Of a DNA stretch of 64,000 nucleotides, positions 1-11,217 are shown piece by piece (position 1 is the first letter of the stretch; each line of letters opens with the position of its first letter). Below the pieces are notes generated by a model. It saw only the letters and a program-made list of their open reading frames with translations, was not told the DNA's origin and made no database searches. The translations under genes and the position numbers were made by a program. Source of the stretch: Cladocopium goreaui (taxonomy: Eukaryota; Sar; Dinophyceae; Suessiales; Symbiodiniaceae); the NCBI GenBank assembly GCA_947184155.2, contig CAMXCT020003435.1:124001-188000 (forward strand), read 5' to 3'.

Positions 1-875
1 ACCAACACGCACTCCCGAAGAGCAAGAGGAGCTGCTCAGATGAAGATTTGAACTTGCAATTTGAAGTTTAAAGATGTTTGAAGAATGTTTGAAGATACGT
101 TGTTCTCCAGCCTGGCTAATCTTTGAGGTATGAGTGGCACCAGTTACACATATTTGTCCCGTATTTGTTTCTATGCAAATAACGGTATGACGGTATGACT
201 CACATTATGACCATGCAAGGAAAAAGGTAATTTTTTGATTTGATACCTTAAGCCCACAAGTCCCATTGCCATTGTCGAAGCATGTCTAAGCAAGCAGGAA
301 AATCAATGAAAATCAGCAGTTTCGAACATCACCCCCGTACTCGAATCTTTTGTTACGCCTGGTTCTGATTGTTGACTGCCTTTGTACTGGATTTGGAACC
401 ATCCAATAGGTACCGGGATTCAGTCTTTGGTCTCCCAACGTTGCAAACTGATATGGTTGGAATAAGAAGGTTAAACGATTAACGTCAAAACGGGGATGAT
501 AACTGTCGTCCAGTTTGTTTTGACGTCGCAATATTGTTTTCTAAGCATTTCCACCCTCACATGCGGAAGAGAGTATTACAGCAAAGTGCAGTATTCTTGC
601 CCAAGTGTATCATAGAGTCAAAGAACTGCTTGCATGAAACAGGTTTCAGAGGCACATCATCCCACCATGGTTGCAGCTGGAAAATAATTACTGTCAAATC
701 CTTTAATCCCAAATTGATGGTTTAGAATGGTTTAGTTAGTTATAACATGTTATAACTATATAATTTAATATCAAAAATGACCCAAATTGGATGGTTGAGT
801 ATGGCTTGAGTATGGTTTTGCCTGCAAAAATGGACCAGAAATTCATGGATTTCCCCATTGGCGGTGCCCCACTGA
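1..875. other. Intergenic, no supported gene
   Basis: The sequence is AT-rich with mononucleotide runs and scattered stops in all frames. Short open stretches at 313-531 (minus) and 534-725 (plus) lack protein-like composition. No repeat or RNA gene was recognised. Confidence 0.4.
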
Positions 876-1019
876 GAAAAGCCTCAGGTTCTTTGCGAAG
901 TTGGCTGGCCGCCACGGCAGCCTCGCGCCGGAATTGACGGAAGAAGCGCTGCCAGGGCCTTCCTTGAGCCACTTGGCAACGGTCCAAGGCAAAATGGGGA
1001 TGCAAGCAGTGCAAATTGA
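876..1019. CDS. GC-rich exon-like patch, strand unresolved
   Basis: Local GC rises sharply against the AT-rich surroundings, as it does in coding patches elsewhere in the window. The plus frame is open for 47 codons to a TGA at 1017. The minus frame through the same bases is also open and reads a basic, Ala/Arg-rich segment (RFFRQFRREAAVAASQL). Both look protein-like, so the strand is not decided. No family was recognised. Confidence 0.3.
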
Positions 1020-1496
1020 GATTTAACATGATTTAACCAAGGTGAATGGGAATCTTAATTGAAAAAAAATGGATTTTCATTAAGCAATCCCACCATAATT
1101 ATCCATAATTCGTATTTCAACAGGCAGGTGGTTTTGAAATGATGTTTCCGACATATTTCCGACCCCCTAGTGTTTTTTAAATCCATTTCCCACTTGGGAT
1201 CCTGCAGGCATGTTTGTTTTGTGATGTTCAATGTTCAAGTTTGGGAGAGTGCATGAAACTCTGCAGGAAATGGAGTTGGGCCCTAACTGAGACTCATGTT
1301 TTTTCATGAAACTTTTGGCCATGTTTGGTCCCTCAAAACTAGGTCAAGATTCCTCAATACTATACATTGGAGTCTGTCTTGATGGTGGCAATGATGTTAC
1401 AGATAGGGGATTTTGATACGTGTTTGTAAGTTTGTAACAGTTATATACAAGGCATGATATACTGGCAGGGGATAACATGTATAAAGACATGCTTAC
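1020..1496. other. Intergenic, nothing recognised
   Basis: AT-rich sequence with no long open frame, clear repeat or RNA gene. Confidence 0.4.
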
Positions 1497-1497
1497 C

Positions 1498-1599
1498 ATC
1501 CACCAAGCTGCGTTGTCAACACGGCAAGTTCACCCTGACGCAGAAGGTCCGGCTTACCCGCCACTTTCACCCCAAGCGGGGAGGATGCCCTGGCAGTGA
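1498..1599 (+). CDS. Possible exon, unknown protein
   Basis: A GC-rich patch in an AT-rich neighbourhood. One plus frame reads an Ala/Pro-rich segment (HPDAEGPAYPPLSPQAGR) to a TGA at 1597. A second plus frame is open over a much longer span (1454-1936) and also looks partly protein-like. Function unknown. The reading frame is not settled. Confidence 0.28.
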   Translation: MHQAALSTRQVHPDAEGPAYPPLSPQAGRMPWQ

Positions 1600-2217
1600 C
1601 TGTATTTACTCCCCGCAACTAACATATATCCCGCCAAATATGGGTTGGAAGGGTACTTTCATCTATACATACAAAACTTGGCTATCCCAGGGTGGAGGCT
1701 CTTATATAGTTGGATTATACTTGGGGGATGGTCGTCCCCTTACATTTGAGCCGCTGCAAAAACTCCGGCCATGGGAAAGTGGACGGACATCGGTTTTCAG
1801 AAATTGTACAAATATGCGAAAAGCGATCAGAATTTGCCAAATATTGGTAATGACTCATGACCCTTTTGAAGGTTATGTCCTGTGCACATACAGTGCATCA
1901 GTTTCCTTTTCGTGGTCTCCAGCCGCTCAGGATTAAGACCTGTTCGAAGCGCAGAGGAGCAGAAGCAGTGCCTCTCCATCCCAGCAGAAAAGTGGAAGAC
2001 TCCGAGTGTGAAAACATTTGAACCACCTATTGAGCGCAAGTGAGATTCACAGTACAAGCACAAATTCTCCAGGTTTTTGCAGAAAACCCAGCTGTCATGG
2101 CCTTTTTGCCATTACTATGCTCTGCACATCTCTGCACTTTTTATTGTGAAATAAGTTTCAACTGGGTTTTGAGATGGAAGAACCATTCAAAAATTGGGGC
2201 TGCTGAAATTCCCCCAG

Positions 2218-2333
2218 TCCGCGGCCCAAGGTATTTTGCAAAGCTGTCCGTTCCTCGCGTGGTGAGACCCAAGGTCTTACCCTTCGAGTTGGGTCATCGG
2301 GTCCAGTCGTCTTTCGGCGCCTCGCTGCAATAG
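2218..2333 (+). CDS. Possible terminal exon, unknown protein
   Basis: The patch follows a pyrimidine-rich AG acceptor (ends 2217). It reads a basic segment including RYFAKLSVPRVVRPKVLPF and stops with TAG at 2331-2333. The minus strand is also open here, so the strand call is tentative. No family recognised. Confidence 0.33.
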
Positions 2334-2523
2334 GATACCCCAACGTGTCGTTCCCCTTTGTGATCTTCATGGGAAGAAGAAACATGTGCCGCAAGATGAA
2401 GTATCCATATGTATGTGCATAACTGGCATAACTTATAAATATTGTATTTATATGTATTTATGATATGTATTTATGATATATATATATACACATATTCTAA
2501 GATATCTCAAAGGGTGACACCAG

Positions 2524-2670
2524 GATGCAGACTCAGTGGGTGCCTCGATGCCTCACGTCCGGTTCCTCGCCCTGGGTCCGTGGCTTCAGGTAGAGCAGCA
2601 GAACGGCACCTGCTGGGAAGACTGGAAAGGCTTCATGAGACGAAGCAGAAGGTCGCGGCCAACGGGATGA
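2524..2670 (+). CDS. Exon-like patch, unknown protein
   Basis: An AG acceptor at 2522-2523 precedes 48 open codons with mixed, protein-like composition (MPHVRFLALGPWLQVEQQNG), closing with TGA at 2668. GC content is well above the flanks. No domain recognised. It may belong with the patches at 2891 and 3687 as one gene, but the joins cannot be proved from sequence alone. Confidence 0.45.
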   Translation, partial: DADSVGASMPHVRFLALGPWLQVEQQNGTCWEDWKGFMRRSRRSRPTG

Positions 2671-2890
2671 GACCGGCTGGATCCTTTTGAGTAAAATATC
2701 ATACCGCTGGTACCGCCAATGCTGGTATATATGCTAGACATATTATATGATATTATAATATCTATTTAAATAATTAATAAACAATAATAGGTAAATATAT
2801 ACACACCCAAAGAAGGACAAGAGATAAAAGAGATTAAAAGAGATTAAAAGCGCAAGTATCATCAGTATCCATTGAAAATCCATGGGCCAG

Positions 2891-2959
2891 GCCATCATGG
2901 AGCAGGAGGCACTGGAGGCCCAAGCACGTGTCCGCGAGGCGGCTGGGCCCAAAATATAG
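2891..2959 (+). CDS. Short exon-like patch, unknown protein
   Basis: After an AG acceptor (2889-2890) the frame reads a helical, Glu/Ala-rich segment (AIMEQEALEAQARVREAAGP) before a TAG at 2957. A G|GC junction after the REA codons could be a dinoflagellate-type GC donor, which would end the exon near 2938. Confidence 0.45.
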   Translation, partial: AIMEQEALEAQARVREAAGPKI

Positions 2960-3686
2960 CGTGGCTAAAACATGCTGTTTTATGAACGGATCTCGATGGG
3001 TTTTAGTGGATTTTAGTGGATTTGAATGTTTTTTTTTGTGGATTTTAATGGGTTCGAATGATTTTTAATAGATAGTAATGGACGTTCATGTTATTTTACT
3101 GGGTAAATTGCGGGTACACTGAGTGTAAGAAGGTGTGCAAGATCAATATAGACTAGATCAATCACAATCACTTGCATGTTTCTTTAACCGAGGGCAATTT
3201 GTGGATGTGATTTCTTTGATACAATTTGTTTAAACATACTTACGGAGAGCTATAAGATTAGCACGATATACATGCACACACATATAGTTTATTTACTCTG
3301 AGTATGGCTTTATAGTCCTATGTAAACGCCCCCTGAAGCCACCACAAAAAAACACATAAATGGTATCCCCAATCATGAGGTTGTGAATTTATGCGTTAGT
3401 TGTATTCGAGTGTTTCCACTGCTTTCGCTGTTCTATCATGTCATGCTCTATTTGACTCTGAGATTTGACTGGGTTGTTTGGGTGCTTGGTTTGCAATGCT
3501 TTAGTTTGCAACACTGTTTCACAGTTTGACCCTCATCACAGTTCATCTCCGTCTCCAAAAAGTGAGAACATATCAGACAGAGAGAGAGAGAGAGCGAGAA
3601 AACAACTAAGCTTCCTATGTCCAGAGTATTTTTTAAAATGAACCATTTTGCATTTCCCCCAGCTTGCACCTTCCATGGTGCATTAG

Positions 3687-3797
3687 GTGCGCCGTGCCCT
3701 GTATGGTGACGATGCTAGTGAGGATGAGATGACCGAAGGGATCTTCCCACCAGACCCGAGCCCAGAAGCTTCTGAGGCCGCCTTCAGTGATGGCTGA
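3687..3797 (+). CDS. Terminal exon-like patch, acidic unknown protein
   Basis: The acceptor TTAG ends at 3686. The frame then runs 36 codons to TGA at 3795. The peptide is acidic (YGDDASEDEMTEGIFPPDPS and onward), with no low-complexity nucleotide bias underneath. It looks like the C-terminal exon of an unrecognised protein. Confidence 0.5.
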   Translation: MRRALYGDDASEDEMTEGIFPPDPSPEASEAAFSDG

Positions 3798-4628
3798 AAT
3801 TCCACTGGTTCATGTCATGGAAATTTGGGGTTACCCGTCGGTAAATTAACATAGACCCTGCAAACAGCCCATTTTTAGTTGAAACTTATCTTCCAGCCAC
3901 TATTTGCCAGGGTCTGGATGGCAATATTTAGATAATTTTAGATATATTTAGAACCAAGAAACAACCAAGGGTTTTCTATTTCGGGAAATGCAATTCTACA
4001 TAATCCGTCTTTTCTTGGATAACCTGTCAAGAGACCCGGACTCAGCGGATGGGACTCAAATGGGATGTGCTGCGCGTGGAGTTGCAGTGTTGCCATATAT
4101 TGCCATTTTGACTTCAGCAGCTGTCTAACTGAATGAAGCAACGGTCCCGAATGTCTCATGATGATCACAAATGATCATAATGTCCTTTGAAGAGGAATGT
4201 TGGGTTCAGATTCCACAAGGCACAGTTGGTGGCGTAGTCGAGCAGCGCCTGGACTGGCAAAGTTAAAGTCTGCATGAAAGAAGGGCGGACAAAATCGGAC
4301 AACCTACAAACTCTTGGATTCAATACTTTCAGGTTGCAATTGTGCAGGGTTTCGTTCTGATGGTTCGGCACCTTGAAAGCAGAACGTACATGACAAATTC
4401 TTGCAGATTCCGAGTTCATGGCTGATTGAGGATCGCAGCCAAATGGCTTCGATATGTTTCACCTCGGAAAACCGTTGGATGCCAACAGATTCGAGCACCA
4501 CGGCTTGAGGCAAAAGGATTTTCTCAGCCGCAGTTCTGGCAGATACTCCGAATTCCAACAGGGAATCACTGGGGTATGGGTCTCACTGCATGACTTGTCA
4601 TCCGATGTCATCACTTGTCCACAACAGT

Positions 4629-4760
4629 GTCACCACAGCCAGGAACGTTCCGAGGATGACCTTCATTGGGCTGAGGCAGATGGGGCTGGTCTCTGTACTG
4701 ACATACCATGACCAGCCCACCGGCACCATCCAGAATGTTCAACCAACGATCAAAAAATAG
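4629..4760 (+). CDS. Terminal exon-like patch, unknown protein
   Basis: It follows a CAACAG acceptor. Forty-three codons read a balanced peptide (MTFIGLRQMGLVSVLTYHDQ) to TAG at 4758. GC is above the neighbouring sequence. No family recognised. An in-frame continuation from 3687 is impossible because that patch ends in a stop. Confidence 0.45.
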   Translation, partial: VTTARNVPRMTFIGLRQMGLVSVLTYHDQPTGTIQNVQPTIKK

Positions 4761-4903
4761 GAATGCATGACTTCACTCATATGATCTCAGATTATCTCAT
4801 AAATTAATATAAATTAACATTTTAACATATATAGAACATGTGCTAACTGTCACTAACTGAATGCCATGGAGTTGGAGGAAGCTCCGCAAACGGCCGTTGC
4901 CAG

Positions 4904-4972
4904 GATGACCGACTCTACTGGGATCCAGCGCCCACTGACCTGGAAGTCTTGGCACGGATGGCCAGCGCCTGA
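4904..4972 (+). CDS. Short exon-like patch, unknown protein
   Basis: A CCAG acceptor precedes 22 open codons (DDRLYWDPAPTDLEVLARMA) and a TGA. The segment is short, and a competing frame from an ATG at 4866 is also open across it, so the call is tentative. Confidence 0.33.
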   Translation, partial: DDRLYWDPAPTDLEVLARMASA

Positions 4973-5559
4973 AGGGCCTGAAGCATCTGAAGCCTGCAGC
5001 AGTCCCAAAAATGGATGTGAATGGCTACATGGCCCATATGGCCATAGTTTTGTAGCAGTTCAATTGGTTATTAGTGGGTCGTATATTGTGATTCAATATC
5101 ACCGTGATTTATGAATATTTAGTGTGGTAATTTATCCCAACGACTGGCCGTGGATGTGGCGCAACCTTGACCTGGACCTAATCACTGCTTGCTTCATATT
5201 CAATTTGTTCACGTTCCGTTCCTATTTGGGGAAGATGTTCCCATCAAGATTGGACATTCCGCTTAGAATGACGAGATATTGTGGAGCTGCAGCCTTTGGT
5301 ATCATTGTTTGGACAAGCCGAATCTCCCCTTTAACTTTAACACTGTCCCATGGTTCTGATAGAGGAGGCGTTGGAAACGTCGGACAGATTCAAACAGCAG
5401 TAAGTTTCCAGAATTCAACTGATGTTTACGTATAGCATACATATAGCATTGATAGTACTGATGCCTGTCATGATGAGAATGATAGAATCGATAGAATATC
5501 GATGAACACATAATAAACTGAGAATGATCATGCAAACACTTAGCCCTTAACTTGGGACA
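4973..5559. other. Intergenic or intronic, nothing recognised
   Basis: AT-rich with several short open frames of poor protein texture. No repeat structure was seen. Confidence 0.35.
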
Positions 5560-5866
5560 ATGAAGATTGACATACCTTTCCTCCCTGCGAGTCCAACAGC
5601 CGTCAGTTTAGCGTTGTGGGAACTCTTTGTGCATTTTGTGCCATTTGCTCCAGGGGGACGTGCCAAATTTGGGCTTTGGACCATTCACTATGTACTGAGG
5701 CATGAATTTGAGAGACTCTGGGGGGATGGAGTGGGGGCTGCTTGCAGGGGGTGACAATTACTGTAGATCTATGGACATATATTATGACATTATGATAATA
5801 AATGCTTGCGGAAGGTCTATTTGATTCCTGGGATGAATCTGTTGAAATCTTATCTCTGCCATGCAG

Positions 5867-6046
5867 TCCCCATATTCTGGGATTATTCCGGCCATAGATG
5901 AAGACCATCAGAGAAGATGCAACATGTTGGGCAACATGTTGGCTCCGCCGGGGGGGTTTGCCCGGCTTGGAACAAGGTCGACTGGGACGACATGTCATGA
6001 GTGTCCGCAGCCGTTTGTTGTTCTTGTAGTCATGGTGTTGTTTTGA
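5867..6046 (+). CDS. Possible exon, unknown protein
   Basis: A GCAG acceptor precedes an open frame (SPYSGIIPAIDEDHQRRC and onward) that ends with TGA at 6044. Its second half overlaps a GC-rich motif that recurs in inverted orientation near 6550-6590, so part of the frame may be repeat rather than gene. Confidence 0.28.
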   Translation, partial: SPYSGIIPAIDEDHQRRCNMLGNMLAPPGGFARLGTRSTGTTCHECPQPFVVLVVMVLF

Positions 6047-6600
6047 CTGCGTTTTTTCATATAAAATGTGGTTGTTCACAAGAAGACTTCATATCATGTT
6101 TTCAGATGCAATTGATCATTGAATGTTTTGACAATGTCCAAACTTGAGATTTTTTTCGCCAAATCTGGCGGAAAAATCAACAATCACCTGTAATTTACAG
6201 CGTTTCCATTTGACACGATTTGCCATGAATGCTGTTTGGTGGAGTTTGACTTTGTGCATCGTGTTGCGGATCGGTGGAATATCTTTGCGGATGGGATTGC
6301 GGAAACGATGGACAATCAAACATGACACTGCGATTGCGTGATACGTTTGCACATGACACACCAGCAGCGTACCATGTTTACATATAAAAACGAACGTTAA
6401 CACACCCCACCCCACCCCACCCCAAGCGTAACACCTTTGCACATGACACACCAGCAGCGTACCATGTGTACACATGAACACACCAGCAGCGTACCATGTG
6501 TACACATGAACACCAACGTTGACACACCCCACCCCACCCCACCCCACATGTTTTAAATTCCGGGCCAACCCCCCCGGTAGACCCAACATGTTGTAACACC
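5930..6600. repeat. Inverted repeat pair flanking a C-rich minisatellite
   Basis: The motif around 5935-5975 (ACATGTTGG, then CCGGGGGGGTTTGCCCGG) recurs in reverse complement at about 6550-6590 with a few substitutions. Between the arms, 6340-6545 is a minisatellite whose units share ACACACCAGCAGCGTACCATG and (CCCCA)n runs. The arrangement suggests a small non-autonomous element, but no terminal duplication was identified. Confidence 0.45.
6340..6545. repeat. Tandem minisatellite with two four-run CCCCA tracts
   Basis: Repeated blocks combine CACACCAGCAGCGTACCATG, a CAACGTTGACACA-like link and CACCCCACCCCACCCCACCCC. Each CCCC tract has four or more C-runs spaced by one A, so the minus strand meets the sequence rule for an intramolecular G-quadruplex at about 6402-6424 and 6526-6546. 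Confidence 0.7.
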
Positions 6601-6601
6601 T

Positions 6602-6694
6602 TGCTCCGCACCCAACGGTCTGGAGGCCAGCGTCATGGCAGTTGAACGCCACGGCGGAAGGATGTTTCACGTAGTAGTTTCTGAGCTTTCTTGA
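6602..6694 (+). CDS. Possible short exon, unknown protein
   Basis: GC-rich patch reading GLEASVMAVERHGGRMFHVV and ending with TGA at 6692. A minus-strand frame is also open here. Tentative only. Confidence 0.28.
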   Translation, partial: CSAPNGLEASVMAVERHGGRMFHVVVSELS

Positions 6695-7269
6695 AGCAGG
6701 TAAGGTTGCCAGCTGCAAGCGTGAAGACACCCGGATTCATCATGCAAATTTTGGTTTGGGTCGGTTCGGGTGCCTTTTTTGGGGGCAGGCTGCATTTTTG
6801 TGGAGTGGCATGGCTATCACTTCCGTTTCTTTTCCTATACAGACATATCAAGGGTTAGTGATTAGTGTGTAAAGGATTTGAGCCCAGTGTAGCCCAGTAT
6901 CACATGGGAACCTTCAAAGTTGTTCAATGCCTACTTCAAATGTGGGCGAATTTGGACCAAGTAAACATCAGTAAACTAGCTGTGCTCAACTTCCCTGAAT
7001 CTGACAGCAGACTAAAGGCGAAAGGTGGGCAGTTACAACTGGGACGTCCCCACACGGGCAGCAAGTCCAATCTCGGATATTCTGGAGCAAGAAGATTGAA
7101 ATTTGGGCCATGGATATATATATATATATATGGTCTCGTGTTCCGTGTTCCTACCCCCCAATGGTATGGGTCCCCAGGTAGCACCCCCTTCCCTTCTATT
7201 TGCAAGCTATTGGCAGCATTTCTGAGGTCCTTTTAGACGACCTACGTAGCACACATACTCCCTCAAAGC

Positions 7270-7779
7270 ACCTACGTGCTACCTATAGTCATATATATAT
7301 ATACATGTGCTATGTATCTACTTCCTTTATATAAATATACAGTTCATATACATATATATATATACACATTGCTATACATACATACATATACACATATACA
7401 CATATATACATATATACATATATACATATATGCATATATACATATATACATATATACATATATGCATATATATATATACATATATATATATATGCATATA
7501 TACATATATACATATATACATATATACATATATACATATATACATATATACATATATACATATATACATATATACATATATACATATATACATATATACA
7601 TATATGTACATATATGTACATATATATATATATACATATATATATATACATATACATATATATACATATATATATATACATAATATCATCTATATATACA
7701 TATATATATATACATATATACATATATACACATATACATATATATATATACATACATATATACATATATACATACATAG

Positions 7780-7800
<21 letters not shown>
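7270..7800. repeat. CATATA/TA microsatellite array
   Basis: About 500 bp of nearly uninterrupted CATATATA-type repeats, with short TGTACA interruptions near 7605-7620 and a CACACA end. Open frames in four registers across it are repeat artefacts encoding Tyr/Ile/His only. Confidence 0.95.
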
Positions 7801-7810
<10 letters not shown>

Positions 7811-8097
7811 CACGCAGTACCACACCCCCCACCACACCACACCACAGGGGGGGAGGGGGGCAGTACTATGACCGACCCATGACCATGGCCGGGGGTGGAG
7901 GGGGGTTGGCACGCTGGACTATATATATATATATATTTGCTATTGCCTCAAGAATGTATTCAACAGTGGGGGGTACCCCTGATCAATCTATACGTTTTAC
8001 CTGCCATGTTCCAATCAGATGGATTTCGACTGGTGTGGTCAACATTATATTTACAGTATGTTGCAAAGTTGTTTTGTTGCAGCTGCAAGAGCCCGAT

Positions 8098-8313
8098 ATG
8101 CTTAAGTCCCCGGGACTTAAGCGCTGCTGGGGCCCGACGAACGCTGCTGCTGGTCTGCAGGGCCATGATTGTGCTGGCAACAGCGCTGCTAGGCCTCCGG
8201 GGGGCTATAGGAGTGTAGATTTGTACCTCGGAAGCCTAGCAGCGCTTAAGTCCCTGGGACTTAAGCACGTCGGGCCCCAGCAGCGCTTAAGTCCCGGGGA
8301 CTTCAGCACGCCG
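8098..8313. repeat. Nested palindromic foldback element
   Basis: The left arm (8100-8139: GCTTAAGTCCCCGGGACTTA, then AGCGCTGCTGGGGCCCGACG) is matched by its reverse complement at about 8268-8308 with one or two mismatches. A second, inner palindrome (AGCGCTGCTAGGC near 8182 against its complement near 8233) and a further TTAAGTCC-GGACTTAA copy at 8245-8264 nest inside. The whole tract could fold into a branched hairpin about 215 bp long. No coding capacity. Confidence 0.8.
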
Positions 8314-8362
8314 GGCTAATTATTTCAGGCAAGGCCTTGCTTTCTCATCATCAGGGAGCCTG

Positions 8363-8644
8363 ATGGGTCAAATAGTGGTAGGTTATGGAAGGAATGAACG
8401 TTGTCGTTTGGATACTTTAATGGTTAATTTGAATTTAGGCATTTTCATTGTTGAATTGATGGAAAAACAATTGGAAATGTACAGAAGGGTGGGGGGGGTT
8501 CCTTTGGACCATAAGGGGCATGGTATTATATTATATGTGTGTATGTGTGATGGAAATTTATTGAATGTTTTTGTGAAGAGACACCATGGCTTGGTAGCCC
8601 ATGATAGTCCAAAACTATATCATCAATATCATCATTCAGCGTAG
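8363..8644 (+). CDS. Small ORF of doubtful coding status
   Basis: An ATG-started frame of 93 codons follows a CATCAG splice-like signal. Composition is mixed (GFIVELMEKQLEMYRRV-like texture in its middle part) but local GC is low and no homologue is recognised. It may be a real exon or chance. Confidence 0.22.
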   Translation: MGQIVVGYGRNERCRLDTLMVNLNLGIFIVELMEKQLEMYRRVGGVPLDHKGHGIILYVCMCDGNLLNVFVKRHHGLVAHDSPKLYHQYHHSA

Positions 8645-10690
8645 GGCTCGTGGCCATATCAGCTGGTGATCAGTCCCTGTTGTAGTGGAGCCGCTCAGAT
8701 GATGAAGGGTGGATCAGTCGATGGCTACCAGATGCTGTAGCGTGCTGGTGGTGTTGAACTTAAAGGTTTGATGGGAGTATGGGTCTAACCCCCAGAAAAT
8801 GGATGTGCAAGTTCCCTCCAAAAAATAGTATCATTGGTTTTGTACCCATGTTCCAGCACTGCGATTGGAAAGATGACACCGGTTAATGAAGATCAAAAGA
8901 GTCTTGTTCAGTTTCTGTTTTTGGTCGCCCGTATCTGAGTTGATAGGATTGCTTTGGCAGGGTTTGATTTTGATTTCAGGCGATGATTCGATCGCAGACA
9001 GCTGTTTTCCCTTGCATGGTGGCAGTGACTGTTTCACCACTGATCTACCCTTCGTCTCCTTGTGAGGGGATCAGAGTGTAGATGTAGAGTAAATAGCCTA
9101 GAGTCTGCGGTAGACAGCGCAAGCAACAGCAGATCATCTTGTGCCACAGCCCTCCTACAAAGATGGCCAACCGAGCGGAGCCAAATCTGTTTTCAATAAT
9201 TCTCATTGACTTATTACTTGTTTGTCCTTTTTGCACATGGAACACCACAAAGCTCAGATGTGCAAATTGCAGAAGCACAATCCTTGTCCACTCATTTGTT
9301 GCATGTTGAAGTTTTTTTGTTGTGTTTGTTTGTAGATTGCAGTGGGGCTGCAAATGATCAGACATAATATATATATATATATAGTATTGCAATGTATGCA
9401 TATCATATTGCATACCCCGAAACGAAAGAGGTGTCCCCTGGAGGATCAACCAGTTTGGTGGATAATTATCCTTACGGCCGCTAATTCAAGAAGACAGATC
9501 AAAAGAACAGTTGATGGGTTCGGCATGTTTGCGAGTAGGATTAGGGTACCCCAAAAATCTTGCAATTGCAACATCAAACCAATCCACATGCTTTAGGTTT
9601 TAAACGAGATTCACTTGCCAAATTCTTCGGGGAAATAGGAGAGACAGAAACCCAAAGTGATGAAAATGATTGCATGCTTCGTTGGCGCATTGGCAACCCT
9701 TAATAATCTAGTTTCCAACGTGGTAGAAATCCAACCAAAACCATTACAAAAACAAAGCAGCAAACCAAACCACCATCAGTTCGAATGAATCCTTGTCTAA
9801 ACGCTTCAAGCTGGTTCAAAGCACCGTAATTTATACATAGAACATGTCGGGACAAAGTCCCTGCCAAAAAAAGAGGGGAACGAAGCAAACTGCTTTAAGA
9901 GGCAGCGCTCATATGTAAATGGAGAATCAGGCTGGATAACTTAATTGTTGTTTCTGGGTATGTTGACTTGGGGCATGCTGAAGCATAAGACATTGTCTTG
10001 AATCGGCAGCAGCCTGTACAATTATCATAGGCTGAGGCATTTTGGTCGCGGTGCTTCCGCTGCAGTTCTTTTCACTGCAAAACTGTCAGCATCCCATTGT
10101 TATGGGCGACCCGATTGATTCACTTTAATGTCAAGATGTTTCAATGTTGTTTGTTGTTGTTTTGTCCACCCAACTATTTCAAATGGGGTGTTTTCCACCT
10201 GTAGGGGCATGATCAAAATTGCTTGTGCCCTGAGGCATCATCCAGAAACAGCCGCGGCGGCTTCATGCAGCCAAGTCCATCAATATTTCGATCAACTGCT
10301 CCTAATTCTGAATGTGTGTATAGTATACACGTATAAAATGTCCATATATATTGTAATTGATAATTACAATGTACCTTTTGAACTGATTTTGATGGATTGG
10401 AAAGTTAGTCAATTATTTTGATTAGGTCTATAAAGATTGACCACACCTAGTCCTGCAGATTCCTGCAGGATTTCCATCACTGCTCTGTGCAGCGGCTTTT
10501 GATGCACCAAACTGCAGGCAACAAAGAGGTTGAAATGTTTCAATGCTCTGCATGCTAGAGGTGTTCATTCCAAGTGTGTTTTTTGGGTTACAATCATACA
10601 ACATGTTTGGCACATTTTGGTACACCCTTTGAACATGCAACATCCACAATATCAAATTACATAAATAACACGCCTCGCACACACACACAG
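8645..10690. other. Intergenic, mostly unassigned
   Basis: Mostly AT-rich sequence with a short TA array at 9369-9381. A patch at 10201-10290 reads a protein-like frame (MIKIACALRHHPETAAAASC) after a short acceptor-like signal, but its ends are unclear. No RNA gene or repeat family was recognised. Confidence 0.35.
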
Positions 10691-10728
10691 ATATGTATAT
10701 ATATATACATACACATACATGTATATAT

Positions 10729-10734
10729 ATATAC
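10729..10734. repeat. Target-site duplication, left copy (ATATAC)
   Basis: The six bases immediately before the left LTR match the six at 19456-19461 immediately after the right LTR. Because the target is a TA-rich microsatellite, part of the match could be chance. Confidence 0.6.
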
Positions 10735-11050
10735 TGTAGGATCGGATCCCTACACTGGCACGGGCCCCCTCTATCTATTCTTCTATCCAAAGGAAATTCC
10801 ACAGGACCCCTGGTCCAACACTCCAAACACCAAGCGCCCACCGGAGCGCACGCCAGTTTTCCAAATGGCGTCACAGAAGCACGATCCGACGTGCAGGGGG
10901 CTACCCTAAAGCCCTCAACTGGAGTCCTGAGCCGCAACCTTGTAAATGGAAGCAAGGGTGTATCGACCAGTGAGAACCTTGGAATACAACGCATTGTAAG
11001 AAGTTCCCATATACACCTCAAGTTCTTCAGAGACATGTTGCAAATTCACA
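10735..11050 (-). repeat. 3' LTR
   Basis: A 316-bp repeat beginning TGTAGGATC and ending TTCACA on the plus strand (TG...CA ends), matching 19140-19455 base for base as far as I can read. In element orientation this is the downstream LTR. Confidence 0.97.
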
Positions 11051-11100
11051 CTCCTAAAAATTCTATTTTCTATTTTTCTTTTCAAGTCAACTTTACGTCA
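11051..11100 (-). other. Purine-rich tract upstream of 3' LTR
   Basis: On the minus strand the bases leading into the 3' LTR are purine-rich (GAAAAGAAAAATAGAAAATAG), followed by TTTTTAGGAG abutting the LTR. This is the expected place for the plus-strand primer tract, but the run directly touching the LTR is short (AGGAG), so the exact primer is uncertain. Confidence 0.5.
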
Positions 11101-11217
11101 ACTATCTCGTCTTTCGACCGAGGTTTCTAGGTGTTCTGGGAATTCAAGTCTGGATAGCGGTGATCAGGAACTAACATGACCCTCCTTCATGCTAGAAAAC
11201 GTTCTGACCTCTTCGGA

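Noticed and set aside
1454-1936. A 160-codon plus-strand frame
   Set aside because: Only a short GC-rich part looks protein-like, and a different frame there is at least as convincing. The rest has AT-artefact texture.
6116-6730. A 204-codon minus-strand open frame
   Set aside because: Its core consists of translated copies of the C-rich minisatellite (GWGGVGCVNV repeats), so it is a repeat artefact.
7276-7912. Several long open frames (up to 200 codons) in the CATATA array
   Set aside because: All are Tyr/Ile/His or Tyr/Met/Cys repeats produced by the microsatellite; none has protein-like composition.
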